From assembly GCF_932276165.1 (NCBI RefSeq), contig NC_063997.1, positions 9,372,001 through 9,436,000 on the forward strand: a DNA stretch of 64,000 bases, read 5' to 3'. A model generated the notes under the pieces. The model was given only the letters and a program-made list of their open reading frames with translations. It was not told where the DNA came from and ran no database searches. Position 1 is the stretch's first letter. Each line of letters begins with the position of its first letter. This document shows positions 22,021 through 32,125 of the stretch, in pieces. The position numbers and the translations under genes are program-made. Source of the stretch: Plutella xylostella. Its lineage: Eukaryota; Arthropoda; Insecta; Lepidoptera; Plutellidae.

Positions 22021-22690
22021 TTTTAAAACAACAGTTAGGTACCTATACTTACTGAAAAAAAAAACAAATACCTACTGAAATAATTTCCTTCTAACTAATT
22101 ACTTACTATTTACTAATTATGGAAGACCAAAAATTTGCAAGATTCACAAAACAAACATCAAAGAAATATTATTTTGTTCAAGACAGTTCAAGATCATAAG
22201 AACAAGAAGATTTCAGCGTCACAATTTACAAAAAAAAACGTTATTTTCTACATTCTATGGTGACTCTATGGTTTAAAAGCTACTATTTACTAGTTGCCCA
22301 AGACAAGACGGTTGGCCAACCCAAATTAGTACTTATGATTCCAACTATCCGATACAAAATACCAATCTCGGGTTTCGATAAAATATTCGCATACAAAATT
22401 TTAACAAGATGGCGGCCGGTGGGTATTGAAGCCCATACCAACTATGACGTCATTATTCCACCCCAACCGAACATACACAATACGAATAGTGTCAAAATTT
22501 GCTTTTTGACAGTAAGATCACGGTGAAGAGAGTTATCAACTAGATAGACAATAACCCCGCTGGATTGTATGTGTGAATAAATAAACTTAATTAATAAACA
22601 TAAAAAACTTTTTATCTTTTTTTTATTAAGTAAATCTATTTTTGTCACTACACTACTTGTAGGGTTGTAGGTGACGATATCTTTTTTTAT

Positions 22691-22882
22691 GATGATGATG
22701 ATGATGCGCTCCGACCGATTTCGGTCACGGCGACCGCTTCGAGGATCAGACTCGTCGCTCGTGTGCTCGCATGTGGCTTGTGTAGCCTATCTTATTCGTG
22801 AAGACCCTCGCACATTGCGGGCATGTGAGCACACCATTCTCATAATTATATTGAGTTAGCGCAGGTGGTCGGGCTTTTAACT
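22691..22882 (-). mobile_element. LINE 3' fragment encoding a C2H2-like terminal motif
   Basis: A 192-bp insert flanked by the 10-bp duplication CTTTTTTTAT (22681-22690, 22883-22892); the empty site is present before copy 3 at 28401. The minus strand reads ENGVLTCPQCARVFTNKIGY followed by TSHMRAHERR, a single finger often found at the end of LINE reverse transcriptases, and ends in an ATG/CAT triplet run as the tail. It is unrelated to the ZAD fingers. Confidence 0.75.
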
Positions 22883-23189
22883 CTTTTTTTATAGTTGCGA
22901 TTGCGAGAGTTCTGTGCAATGAGGCCGACGCCATAATATGAAAGAGACCAAGATTCATGATGAAAGAGATAGGATTGATGGAGTCAAAATAAAATCGTAT
23001 TCCTCATGCATGAGACATGGACAGACAGGAACCATGAATATACAGCCATGCGATACACGCCATATTACATCTCAGAATAAGTAACACACATAGTTATCTG
23101 TGTTTTCATTGGTATGTTATATCGCATGACAGCAGACAGTGTCATTACACAGATTTTTACTGACATTTGGCTTTGATTGCGTTGCCTTG

Positions 23190-23596
23190 TAGGGATGTCG
23201 AAAGTGCAAAAAAATATCGATATATCGATATTTTCTTTTATATCGTTACTGAAATCGATATATCGATAAAAAAATATCGATATATCGGTAGCTTTATAGG
23301 AATAAATTCTTGTGAAATCAAATAATATGGAATTATTAAAAAACACTATTTTTTACCTGTCACTTGTGCCAATGTCGTGTATTTACACTCTCGCTCGGTA
23401 CACGGTTGCGAGCTAGTATCGCCGCATTGCGTTGTGACGCCAACAAAAGGGTATTGTTAATGAAAAAATATCGATTTTGATATTTTTTCGATACTTGATT
23501 ATTTATATCGATGTATCGGTTTACAATATATCGTCGGAAAATATCGATATATTTATAAAAATATATCGATACATCGATATTATTTCGCCATCCCTA
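23190..23596. mobile_element. hAT-like MITE packed with TATCGATA motifs, before zinc-finger copy 2
   Basis: Ends TAGGGATGTCGAAA and, inverted, TAGGGATGGCGAAA form the inverted repeats; TAGGGATG/CAGGGATG ends are typical of hAT elements. The interval is missing before copy 3, where CCTTGTCTTGTCTATCTT stands. Both arms have many overlapping ATATCGAT/TATCGATA motifs, at 23214-23286 and 23467-23580. No clear 8-bp duplication is visible. It ends 62 bases before the copy 2 start codon, so it lies in the promoter or 5' UTR. Confidence 0.72.
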
Positions 23597-23657
23597 TGTC
23601 TATCTTCATTTTTGTAAACATAAGAAACTTGTTGATTTTCTCTTTAAATAATTAACT

Positions 23658-25403
23658 ATGCTCAGTACAAATGAACTAAATATGTGTCGAATTTGCTTAG
23701 GGAACAATTGTTCTAAAGATGCCGCAACATTGCGATATGACGAGCGGTATAGCTACGCTGAAGTTATCATGTTTTGCTTGAAGGTCCAAGTAAGTAAACA
23801 AACAGCCCCAAAGATAGATTTGATAAAATGTTACCATTCAGTAATTCTAACCAGTATATAGTATATAACAACAAACATCCATTTATTTACAGATCTGTAC
23901 AGATTCCAAAATCACAACACAACTTTGCATGAAATGTTATCGAAAAATAAACTCATTCTACAAATTCAAACAGTTAGCTCAGACAAGTGATAGGTACTTG
24001 AAGGATCTGCAAGAACAGAAAATGTTGAAGGTAGAAGAAATTAAAACTGAAAACGACTCTGAGGGAATAGTTGAGCATGCCGTGGTCAAGTTAGAATTCC
24101 CAGATCCCAGTAATAACTTAAAAAAAGAAGACCTGCAGGACATGGACAGTAATGCTCTGGACTCTGATGATGAGTGTTTAATGGCAATTAAGCAACAAAA
24201 GTTGGCAAAGAAAACTGAACAAAGTATGAATGATAGTGGTGAGTCTATTTGCTGCAGTTAAATAAATATTAAAATAAAAATTAAATATGTGGGGACATCT
24301 CACACACGGCCATCCGACCCCAAGCTAGGCAGAACCTGTGTTATGGGTGTCGGACAGCTGATATATCTACACAAATACATAGATAGATAGATACTAAATA
24401 TAAATATCAACACCCAAGACCCAAGTACAAATATCTGTCTTTAAACAAATATCTGCCCCAGCCGGGAATCGAACCCGGGACCTTCAGCTCAGTAGTCAGG
24501 GTCACTAACCACTACGCCATTCGGTCGTCGAAAATTCGTTGTCTGCACACTACTCTCTGTATACATACAACACCACTCGTAGGTTAGCATGTGAGTACAA
24601 AATTTACAATGAACAGTGTATGGCCACTTGCAAGTCACAGGAGTGAGCAAATATCAATATCTCTGATGGTTTACATAAACATAAGCATAACAATTTATTG
24701 TTAGTCCATGGTATTAATACAATTATGTAAAATACTTACAGATGCAGTTAAAACCAACAGAGGAAGGAGGAAAAAGCCTAAACTCTTGGATAAAGAGAAA
24801 AATAAACAAGTTTGCCATGAGTGTGGCGAGACTGTGCAGAACCTCCATCAACATTCACGTAAGCACCGGTCAAAGACCAAGGTATTCCCCTGCGAATTAT
24901 GTCCAAAAGTTTTTAATTATGCTAACAACAGAAAAAAGCATATCACAAGGACACATCTTGGAATCAAGCAGGAGTGTGACATTTGTCATAAAAGTAAGTA
25001 CTTATAAAGATTCATTCACACAAGAAAAAAAAGCTAAGATATTAACATATTATGTATAATTATGATAATCAAAGAACATATTTATTTACAGAAGTAGTAG
25101 CTTTAAACTCTCACAAGCTGGTAATGCACAATCGTGAGGCTCTGAAATTTGCATGCACAATCTGTGATCACCGAGTGTCAACACAGCTGCACCTGGAGAA
25201 ACACCTGCAGACGCACAACAACGAGAGGCCGTATGAGTGCCACCTCTGTGACGGGAAATACAAGACTAATGTTCAGCTGACCTTGCATAAGTATGTAAAT
25301 ACTGTTTCTTAATAATAATAATACAGTGATGTTGATTCTGAAAGCAAGCACTAATTTTAATATTATAGCTGAACCCTATATATATGTATATATATATATA
25401 CGT

Positions 25404-25451
<48 letters not shown>

Positions 25452-27563
25452 TTACTTTCATACTTAAGGTACTTACTTGTTTACTTGAGATTCTTTCTTC
25501 CTTTCTTACCTACATAACTACCACATTGTGTTTCAGACGTGAAGTTCATGATAAGGAGAAGAGGCACTTGTGCCAGTATTGCTCAAAAGGCTACTTCAAG
25601 AAGTCCCGCTTACAGGAACATTTGAGGTAACTTTACAAAATATAAATCAGAGCGTGACTACACTAACAGCTCTGAGAAATAACTGCTTCATCAAGCTAAA
25701 GCAACCCTCCTCTAAGTCAAGTACTAAGTACCTACATGCTTATATTGTTGATTAGATAGGTATAAAAGTTTTAGTTTTCTCTCTTATATATTTATTTACT
25801 AATATTTACAAAGTGCGCCGCGCCAAAAATGTTAATGTGAAATTATCACCTGTGATATCTAATAATCTACATTTAAAAGCTATATGGTAGTTTTGGCTTG
25901 TTTGGTAGATCGTTTTTAAAAATGCTAAACTGTAAAATCTATGGGTACTAACAACATATTTAGTTTTCTTCGCTGAAATTGTCTTAACTAAGTTCTTTTT
26001 TTTGCACTCCCATACAATTTACTCCCTGTACCTCCTGTAGGTTGACTGGTAGAAAATGCTTTTAGCATTAACTCCACCTAATTGTACATAATTACTTTTG
26101 TATATTGTGCAATGAAGAATAAATAAATAAATAAATAAATAAAAAACACCCCTGTGCGCCCAGGTCCCACACCAATGAGACTCCATACGAGTGTCCCGAG
26201 TGTGGCACGCGGCACCGCACCAAGCAGACCCTGAGCCAGCACCTCCTGAGGCACAGCGGGGTCAAGGGGCAGCACTGCAAGCTGTGCCCCATGAGCTTCT
26301 ATACAGCCGGGTGAGTCGAGGGGCGCCCCACGATACTTAACATACTGCACCGACTGACCTTAGACAGGGAGCGTTTGGATAAGGAAGAATGAGAACCAAG
26401 TGTCGTGACCTTGAGAGATGCCTATTATTTCCTATGTCCAGCATAAAACGATGCCCTTATACAGATACAGCAGTCACGAAAGACGCAGGGGTGAAATTAA
26501 TGGTTCTACCTTTTTTGGCATAAGATTTATTTGCCTAATGTCGTATTGCATAGTAACGTTTCGTCAAAGTCTCGTTACGCCGAAAATCGTATGGCATAAA
26601 TCTCGTTTAGTAAAAAGTTATTTCGCATAACATTGTTTAGCCTAATAATGGTATGGCCAAATCTTGAATAGCCTAATAATGCTATGGCATAGGTTTATTA
26701 GGTTTATACAAAGTAATAATATTCGTTTGGCTTTAACTTTGACGGAGCGTCTCCCTACATAGCGCAAACTGGTGCCTTGTATTGTTTCCGCTGTTTGGAA
26801 AACGCTCCGCTCCGCTTCGCTGCGCTCCGCTTTGGTTTTGATGAATATGTGCACCTAACACGCTCCTCCTCGCTTTGCTCGTCGTCGCACCTATTTTTAG
26901 GTTTCGATCTCATGGGGTTTGTAATAATTATATTGGTCGTTAACTTTCGATTTTTTGATCATACAATATCGTGATTTTCGGGATGTAGGAGAAAAATACC
27001 ACAATTTGTACATTTACTACATACTTAATATATTATTTATTAAGATAACATTAGGAGAAACAAGATTATACATAGGTATAAACGAACATAAATTTGAGCA
27101 AACGAAACTTAGGTGTTCAAAGATTGTGCCTAAAGAGTTTTAGACGAAACGAGCCTTATGCCACATAAGTCTTGGCAAAGTGATGGTTCGGCCAAAAAAG
27201 TTTAGACCATACGAGTTATGCGAAATGAGTTTTGGTCAATAAAGATTATGCAAGATGAGCGGAACCCGAAATTAATACAATAAATATTAAAATAATCTTA
27301 AATTACTACTAACACCTAGCCTGCAGAAACAGTTGCGAATACATTCTGAAAATAATTTTAGCATAATAGTCCACCTAATCAATGTAAAATAACATATTAT
27401 ACTTGTTCCCAGGGGGCTGTCGGCGCACATGATAAAACACTCGCAGTCCAGAACGCACAAGTGTAGCTACTGCGAGATGTCGTTCAAACGCTCCGACAAC
27501 CGCAAGGTCCACGAGCGCAAGGTGCATCTGCACCACCTCGCCACGGAGCCGAGGGACTCTTGA
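23658..27563 (+). CDS. ZAD C2H2 zinc-finger protein, copy 2 (intact)
   Basis: Exons: 23658-23789, 23893-24238, 24742-24993, 25092-25290, 25537-25626, 26164-26310, 27413-27563, with all borders canonical and phases consistent, giving 438 residues. The ZAD has MCRICLG and LCMKCYRKI. The acidic linker is followed by nine fingers: VCHECGETVQNLHQHSRKH, FPCELCPKVF.., ECDICHKKVV.., FACTICDHRV.., YECHLCDGKYK.., HLCQYCSKGYF.., YECPECGTRH.., HCKLCPMSFY.., HKCSYCEMSFK.. It ends HLATEPRDS. Probable role: nuclear DNA-binding regulator; target unknown. Exon 1, intron 1 and the ZAD half of exon 2 match copy 3, whereas the rest matches copy 1, which suggests recombination. Introns 2, 5 and 6 hold a SINE, a LINE tail and the 766-bp element. 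Confidence 0.87.
24260..24540 (-). mobile_element. tRNA-derived SINE in intron 2 of copy 2
   Basis: Copy 1 has the empty site GCTGCAGTTGTCTGCAC. On the minus strand the head reads TGGCGTAGTGGTTAGTGACC (A box) and GGTTCGATTCC (B box, 24465-24475), the internal RNA polymerase III promoter of a tRNA. A tRNA-unrelated body with GATA/TATC repeats follows, and an A/T-rich tail at 24260-24290. The design is that of known lepidopteran SINEs. Confidence 0.88.
25375..25448. repeat. TA dinucleotide microsatellite in intron 4 of copy 2
   Basis: About 70 bases of nearly pure TA with a few CG/GT interruptions. Copy 1 has only GAACCCTACATCTTAC at the same point, so the array grew after duplication. Confidence 0.9.
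25957..26154 (+). mobile_element. LINE 3' tail in intron 5 of copy 2
   Basis: Copy 1 has the uninterrupted ACTAACAACACCCCTGTG. The 198-base insert contains AATGCTTTTAGCATTAA, GTGCAATGAAGAATAAAT and ends in an AAAT tandem tail, a 3' UTR type widespread in moth LINEs. It carries no coding sequence. Confidence 0.65.
26502..27267. mobile_element. 766-bp inverted-array element, copy B
   Basis: Same length and ends as copy A (16592-17357) and about 98% alike by eye. It is flanked by the 9-bp duplication GAAATTAAT (26493-26501, 27268-27276); copy 1 has the near-empty site GTGAAATGAATACAATC. This places it in intron 6 of zinc-finger copy 2. The short-unit arrays at both ends are conserved. Confidence 0.88.
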
Positions 27564-27824
27564 GTCTTGACGTGTGGGGAGATAGCGTAGCCAGAGAAGA
27601 AGAATACTGTGTGCGAAACACGTTGTCGGCTCGAGTCGATAGCATCATTTGATAGCAATTTGTATCAGCGCTCCTGTCGGTAGCCTGAAACTAATGAAAC
27701 GCATACAAAATGCAGTGACCGGCGGCCTACCGAACTATCGACTGTGTTCGAGCTGTAGGTACTGGATTGCATGTGTGAATAAATAAACTTAATTAATAAA
27801 CTTAAAAAACTTTTTATCTTTTTT

Positions 27825-28367
27825 AGGGTTCCGTAGCCAAAATGGCAAAAACGGAAACCTTATAGTTTCGTCATGTCCGTCTGTCCGTCTGTCCGTCTGT
27901 CCGTCTGTCACAGCCGATTTACTCGGAAACTATAAGTACTACAGTGATGAAATTTGATGGGAATATGTGTTGTATGAACCGCTACAAAAATATGACACTA
28001 AATAGTAAAAAAAAGAATTGGGGGTGGGGCCCCCCATACATGTAACGTGTGGGGTATCAATGGAAAGGTCTTTTAAAATGATATAAAGTTTTCTAAAAAA
28101 CATTTTTCTTAAAGTGAACGGTTTTTGAGATATCAGCTCTCAAAGTCGTAAAAAGTATGTCCCCCCCCCCCTCTATTTTTATAACTACGGGGTATAAAAT
28201 TCTAAAAAAAATAGAGGTGATGCATGCTAATTAACTCTTTCAACGATTTTTGGTTTGATCAAAGTATCTCTTATAGTTTTTGAGATAGGTTGATTTAACT
28301 GTAATTTTGCTGCTACGGAACCCTTTGTGCGCGAGCCCGACTCGCACTTGGCCGGTTTTTTTTTTTT
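27825..28367. repeat. GGGTTCCGTAGC-type interspersed repeat between copies 2 and 3
   Basis: Starts AGGGTTCCGTAGCC, has a CTGTCCGT octamer array near 27876, and ends TGCTACGGAACCC followed by CGACTCGCACTTGGCCGG and a T run. This family is common in moth genomes; the two GGGTTCCGTAGC blocks are inverted. It is absent from the corresponding DNA after copy 1. A decayed relative is at 48780-48975. Confidence 0.7.
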
Positions 28368-28767
28368 ATTCAATCTGTTTTTGTCACTAGGTGACGATAT
28401 CTTTTTTTATAGTTGCGATTGCGAGAGTTCTGTGCAATGAGGCCGACGCCATAATATGAACGAGACCAAGATTCATGATGAAAGAGATAGGATTGATGGA
28501 GTCAAAATAAAATCGTATTCCTCATGCTTGAGGCATAGACAGGAACCATGAATATACAGCCATGCGATACACGCCATATTACATCTCAGAATAAGTAACA
28601 CACATAGTTATCTGTGTTTTCATTGGTATGTGATATCGCATGACAGCAGTCAGTCACATTACACAGATTTTTACTGACATTTGGCTTTGATTGCGTTGCC
28701 TTGTCTTGTCTATCTTAATTTTTGTAAACATAAGAAACTTGTTGATTTTCTCTTTAAATAATTAACT

Positions 28768-31700
28768 ATGCTCAGTACAAATGAACTAAATATGTGTCGA
28801 ATTTGCTTAGGGAACAATTGTTCTAAAGATGCCGCAACATTGCGATATGACGAGCGGTATAGCTACGCTGAAGTTATCATGTTTTGCTTGAAGGTCCAAG
28901 TAAGTAAACAAACAGCCCCAAAGATAGATTTGATAAAATGTTACCATTCAGTAATTCTAACCAGTATATAGTATATAACAACAAACATCCATTTATTTAC
29001 AGATCTGTACAGATTCCAAAATCACAACACAACTTTGCATGAAATGTTATCGAAAAATAAACACATTCTACAAATTCAAACAGTTAGCTCAGACAAGTGA
29101 TAGGTACTTGAAGGATCTGCAAGAACAGAAAATGTTGAAGGTAGAAGAAATTAAAACTGAAAACGACGCTGAGGGAATAGTTGAGCATGCCGTGGTCAAG
29201 TTAGAATTCTCAGATAGTGATAACTTAAAAGAAGAAGACCTGCAGGATATGGATAGTAATGCTCTGGACTCTGATGATGAGTGTTTAATGGCAATTAAGC
29301 AACAAAAGTTGGCAAATGAAAATGAACAAGATATGAAAGATAGTGGTGAGTATTTGCTGCAGTTGTCTGCACACTTTACTCTCTGTATACATTTAACATA
29401 GCTTGCAGTTAAACAATTAATTGTTAGACCATTTTATTTATTCAATTGTGAAAAAAAATTACAGGTGAAGTTAAAACCAACAGAGGAAGGAGGACAAAAC
29501 CTAAACTCTTGAATAAAGAGGAAAATATACAAGTTTGCCATGAGTGTGGCGAGTCTGTGAAGAACCTCTATCAACATTCACGTAAGCACCTCGCAGAGAG
29601 CCAGGTATTCCCCTGCGAATTATGTCCTAAGGTCTTCAATCATTATAACTCCAGAAAAAAGCATATCAGGAGGAAACATCTTGGAATCAAGAGGGAGTGT
29701 GACATTTGTCATAAAAGTAAGTACTGATAAAGATTCATTCACATAGCAATGATTAAAAAAACCTTTACACTAGAATATAAGGGCCTTACCACAAAAACTT
29801 AGACAGTATTTAACAGGAGTTTAGTGCTATCAAACGCCTACAAAATCTGTCATATTTCGTTTTAAACACTTGTTAAACAGTGTTTAAAACAAAAGTTTTT
29901 TGTGGTAGCAGAGTAAGTGCCTTACCACAAAAAAAATAGACAGTGTTTAACAGTTGTTAAGCAAGTTTTTTGTGGTAAAGTAGTTAAAATCACCGTATAA
30001 TCATGATTCCCATGTCTAAATACTACAGCAAATGTGATACTAGAATAGAATATATCTTTACTGGTTACTGAAATAGCAAAATAAACAAAAAATAAACTTA
30101 TAAACTAGGAACAATGAACAATAGGCGGCCTTATCGCTAAGGGCAATCTTAAAAAAAATATGCTGGCAACCTTGGCAATTAAGAATTTTATGGTTTTTTT
30201 TTTCATATTTAGTTTGCCAACATGCAATCGGTTTAATATAACTATAAGCAGTTTATATAAATAAAAAATAAAGATATTAACATATTTTTATAACCAAATA
30301 TCATTTTTATTTACAGAAGTAGTAGATTTATCCTCTCATAAGCTGTTAATGCACAATCGTGAGGCTCTGAAGTTTGCATGCACGATCTGTGATCACCGAG
30401 TGCGGTCACAGTTGGACCTGGAGACACACCTGCGGGTGCACACCAAGGAGAGGCCGTATGAGTGCAATCTCTGTGATGGCAAATACAAAACTACTGCTCA
30501 GCTGGCCTTGCATAAGTATGTAAATACGGTTCCTTGATAATGATGTCGATTCTGAAGGCATTAATTGTAATTTTGAAGCTGAACACTACATCATTCTTTA
30601 TTAAAAATTAGATTCTATGAGTGTTTTCGTAAATCTCATTTTCCAATAGCATTTTTTTGTTTAATTAAATTTTGTGCCTTCCGAATAGACATCAATACCA
30701 TGCTTAGGTACTTTCTTACTCGAGGTACTTACTTCCTTACCTAACTGCCACATTGTGTTTCAGACGTCAAGTTCATGATAAGGAGAAGAGCCACTTGTGC
30801 CAGTATTGCTCAAAAGGCTTCTTCAAGAAATATCACTTACAGGAACATTTGAGGTAACTTTGCAATCATAAATCAGAGTGTGACTACACAAACAGCTCTA
30901 AGAAATAAGTGCTTCGTGAAGCTAGAGCAACCCTCCTCTAAGCCTAAGTACATGCTTACATTTTTGATTACTAGTAGGTATATAAAAAGTTCTCTCTTAC
31001 AAAGTGGAAGTGGAAACTATCGGAAACGGAAAAATATTAACGATAAATTATCATCTGTGATATCTAATAATCTAGGTAAAAGCTATATGGTAGTCTTCGC
31101 TAATTTCGTAGATCCTTTTTAAAACGAAAACTTACAGGTACTAACGTTATCTTACACCCAGGAGCCACACCAAGGAGACCCCGTACGAGTGTCCCGAGTG
31201 CGGCAAGCGGTACCGCAACATGCAGACTCTGGGCAGACACCAACTCACGCACCGCGGGGTCAAGCAGCACCATTGCACGCTCTGCCCCATGAGCTTCTAT
31301 GTATCCGGGTGAGACCTTTTAACATTTTGGGGTAGACAAGTTTTCAAGTAGAGATTACTTTAAGGCAAACAACCTGGACTGATGATGTTAGACGGATAGC
31401 GGTTGGATAAGGAAGAATTATGACTAAGTATCGTGGCCTTGGGAGATGACTATTATTGCCTATGTCCAGCATTAAACATTGTCCCTTATGCAGATAAAGC
31501 ACAATAGAGGCAGGGTTGAAATCAATACCTACATTTCAAACAACCTTATCACTACTAACCCCTGGCCTCCAGAAACAGTTGCGAATACATTCTGAAAATG
31601 ATTTTATAATAAAGTCCACCTAATCAATTGTAAAATAAAAAAATATACTTATCCCCAGGGCGCTGACGACGCACATGATAAGCCACACGAAGTCCAGAAA

Positions 31701-31809
31701 GCACAAGTGTAACTACTGCGAGATGTCGTTCGGCCGCTCGGACCACCGGCGCCGCCACGAGCGCACGGCGCATCTGCACCACCTCGCCACGGAGCCGAGG
31801 GACTCTTGA
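28768..31809 (+). CDS. ZAD C2H2 zinc-finger protein, copy 3 (intact)
   Basis: Exons: 28768-28899, 29003-29345, 29465-29716, 30317-30515, 30764-30853, 31162-31308, 31659-31809; 437 residues. Exon 1 and intron 1 are identical to copy 2. From exon 3 on it diverges more, for example VCHECGESVKNLYQHSRKH, FNHYNSRKKHIRRKH and SFGRSDHRRRHERTAH, while the zinc ligands all stay in place, so the protein is probably under selection. Nine fingers follow the ZAD as in copy 2. Same C terminus, HLATEPRDS. Intron 3 has grown with MITE and LINE-tail fragments. A minisatellite follows the stop; AATAAA is at 32131. Confidence 0.87.
29783..29985. repeat. MITE-like inverted repeats in intron 3 of copy 3
   Basis: GCCTTACCACAAAAACTTAG at the left pairs with AAAGTTTTTTGTGGTA near 29908, and a second GCCTTACCACAAAAA near 29921 pairs with TTTTTTGTGGTAAAG near 29980. 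GTTTAACAG/CTGTTTAAAC blocks repeat inside. It looks like two tandem or nested copies of one short inverted-repeat element. Confidence 0.6.
30040..30160 (-). mobile_element. LINE 3' tail fragment in intron 3 of copy 3
   Basis: Begins with TAGAATAGAAT and contains ATAGGCGGCCTTATCGCTAA. The same arrangement is at 39485-39597 and, on the plus strand, the tail at 63160-63225. These are 3' ends of one LINE family with GAATA/TTCTA tails. Confidence 0.6.
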
Positions 31810-32125
31810 CATGAGGGGGAGATAGAGTAGTCGGAGAGGGCACTGACCCTTGACATGAGGGGGAGATAGCGTAACCACTGAGTGCTTGGTCTTTGACAGT
31901 CATGATGGGGAGATAGTATAGCCAGTGAGGGGCATGATGGGGTGATAGCGTAGCCACTGAGGGGAGAGACTCTTGACATTATGGAGAGATAGCGTAGGCA
32001 ATGACGGGAGAGACTCTTGACATTATGGAGAGATAGCGTAGGCACTGAGGGGAGAGACTCACTATGGAGAGATAGCGTAGGCATTGAGGGAAGAGACTCT
32101 TGACATGATGGGGAGATAGCTTAGT
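31796..32125 (+). repeat. Minisatellite built from the stop-codon region of copy 3
   Basis: About eight degenerate units of 36-50 bases, each with GACTCTTGACAT and GGGGAGATAGCGTAG, follow directly on the coding end. Copies 1 and 2 have a single such unit at the same place (20262-20300, 27552-27590). The unit starts with the last two sense codons and the TGA of the gene. Confidence 0.8.

Larger units (their letters stand above)
20478..22559. mobile_element. Decayed PIF/Harbinger transposon, 2.08 kb
   Basis: The interval is absent after copy 2 (27770), which gives the empty site GTAGGTACTGGATTG. Here it is flanked by CTG on both sides (20475-20477 and 22560-22562), a 3-bp target duplication. 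The ends CTGGGTGATTTTCTATCTC and, inverted, CGGGGTTATTGTCTATCTAG are imperfect inverted repeats. It keeps remnants of both Harbinger genes in convergent orientation: a Myb/SANT-like protein on plus and the DDE nuclease on minus. It is shorter than the usual 3 kb or more, so it is internally deleted. Confidence 0.85.

Noticed and set aside
22746..22958. C2H2 finger on the minus strand near the zinc-finger cluster
   Set aside because: The finger lies in a 192-bp insert with its own target duplication and triplet tail, so it is a LINE end, not a fourth ZAD gene.
24461..24530. Possible tRNA gene on the minus strand
   Set aside because: A and B boxes are present, but the sequence continues into a SINE body with an A/T-rich tail and copy 1 has the empty site; it is a SINE head.
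27868..27910. CTGTCCGT direct repeats as a possible CRISPR-like array
   Set aside because: No spacers and eukaryotic context; it is a short tandem run inside an interspersed repeat.
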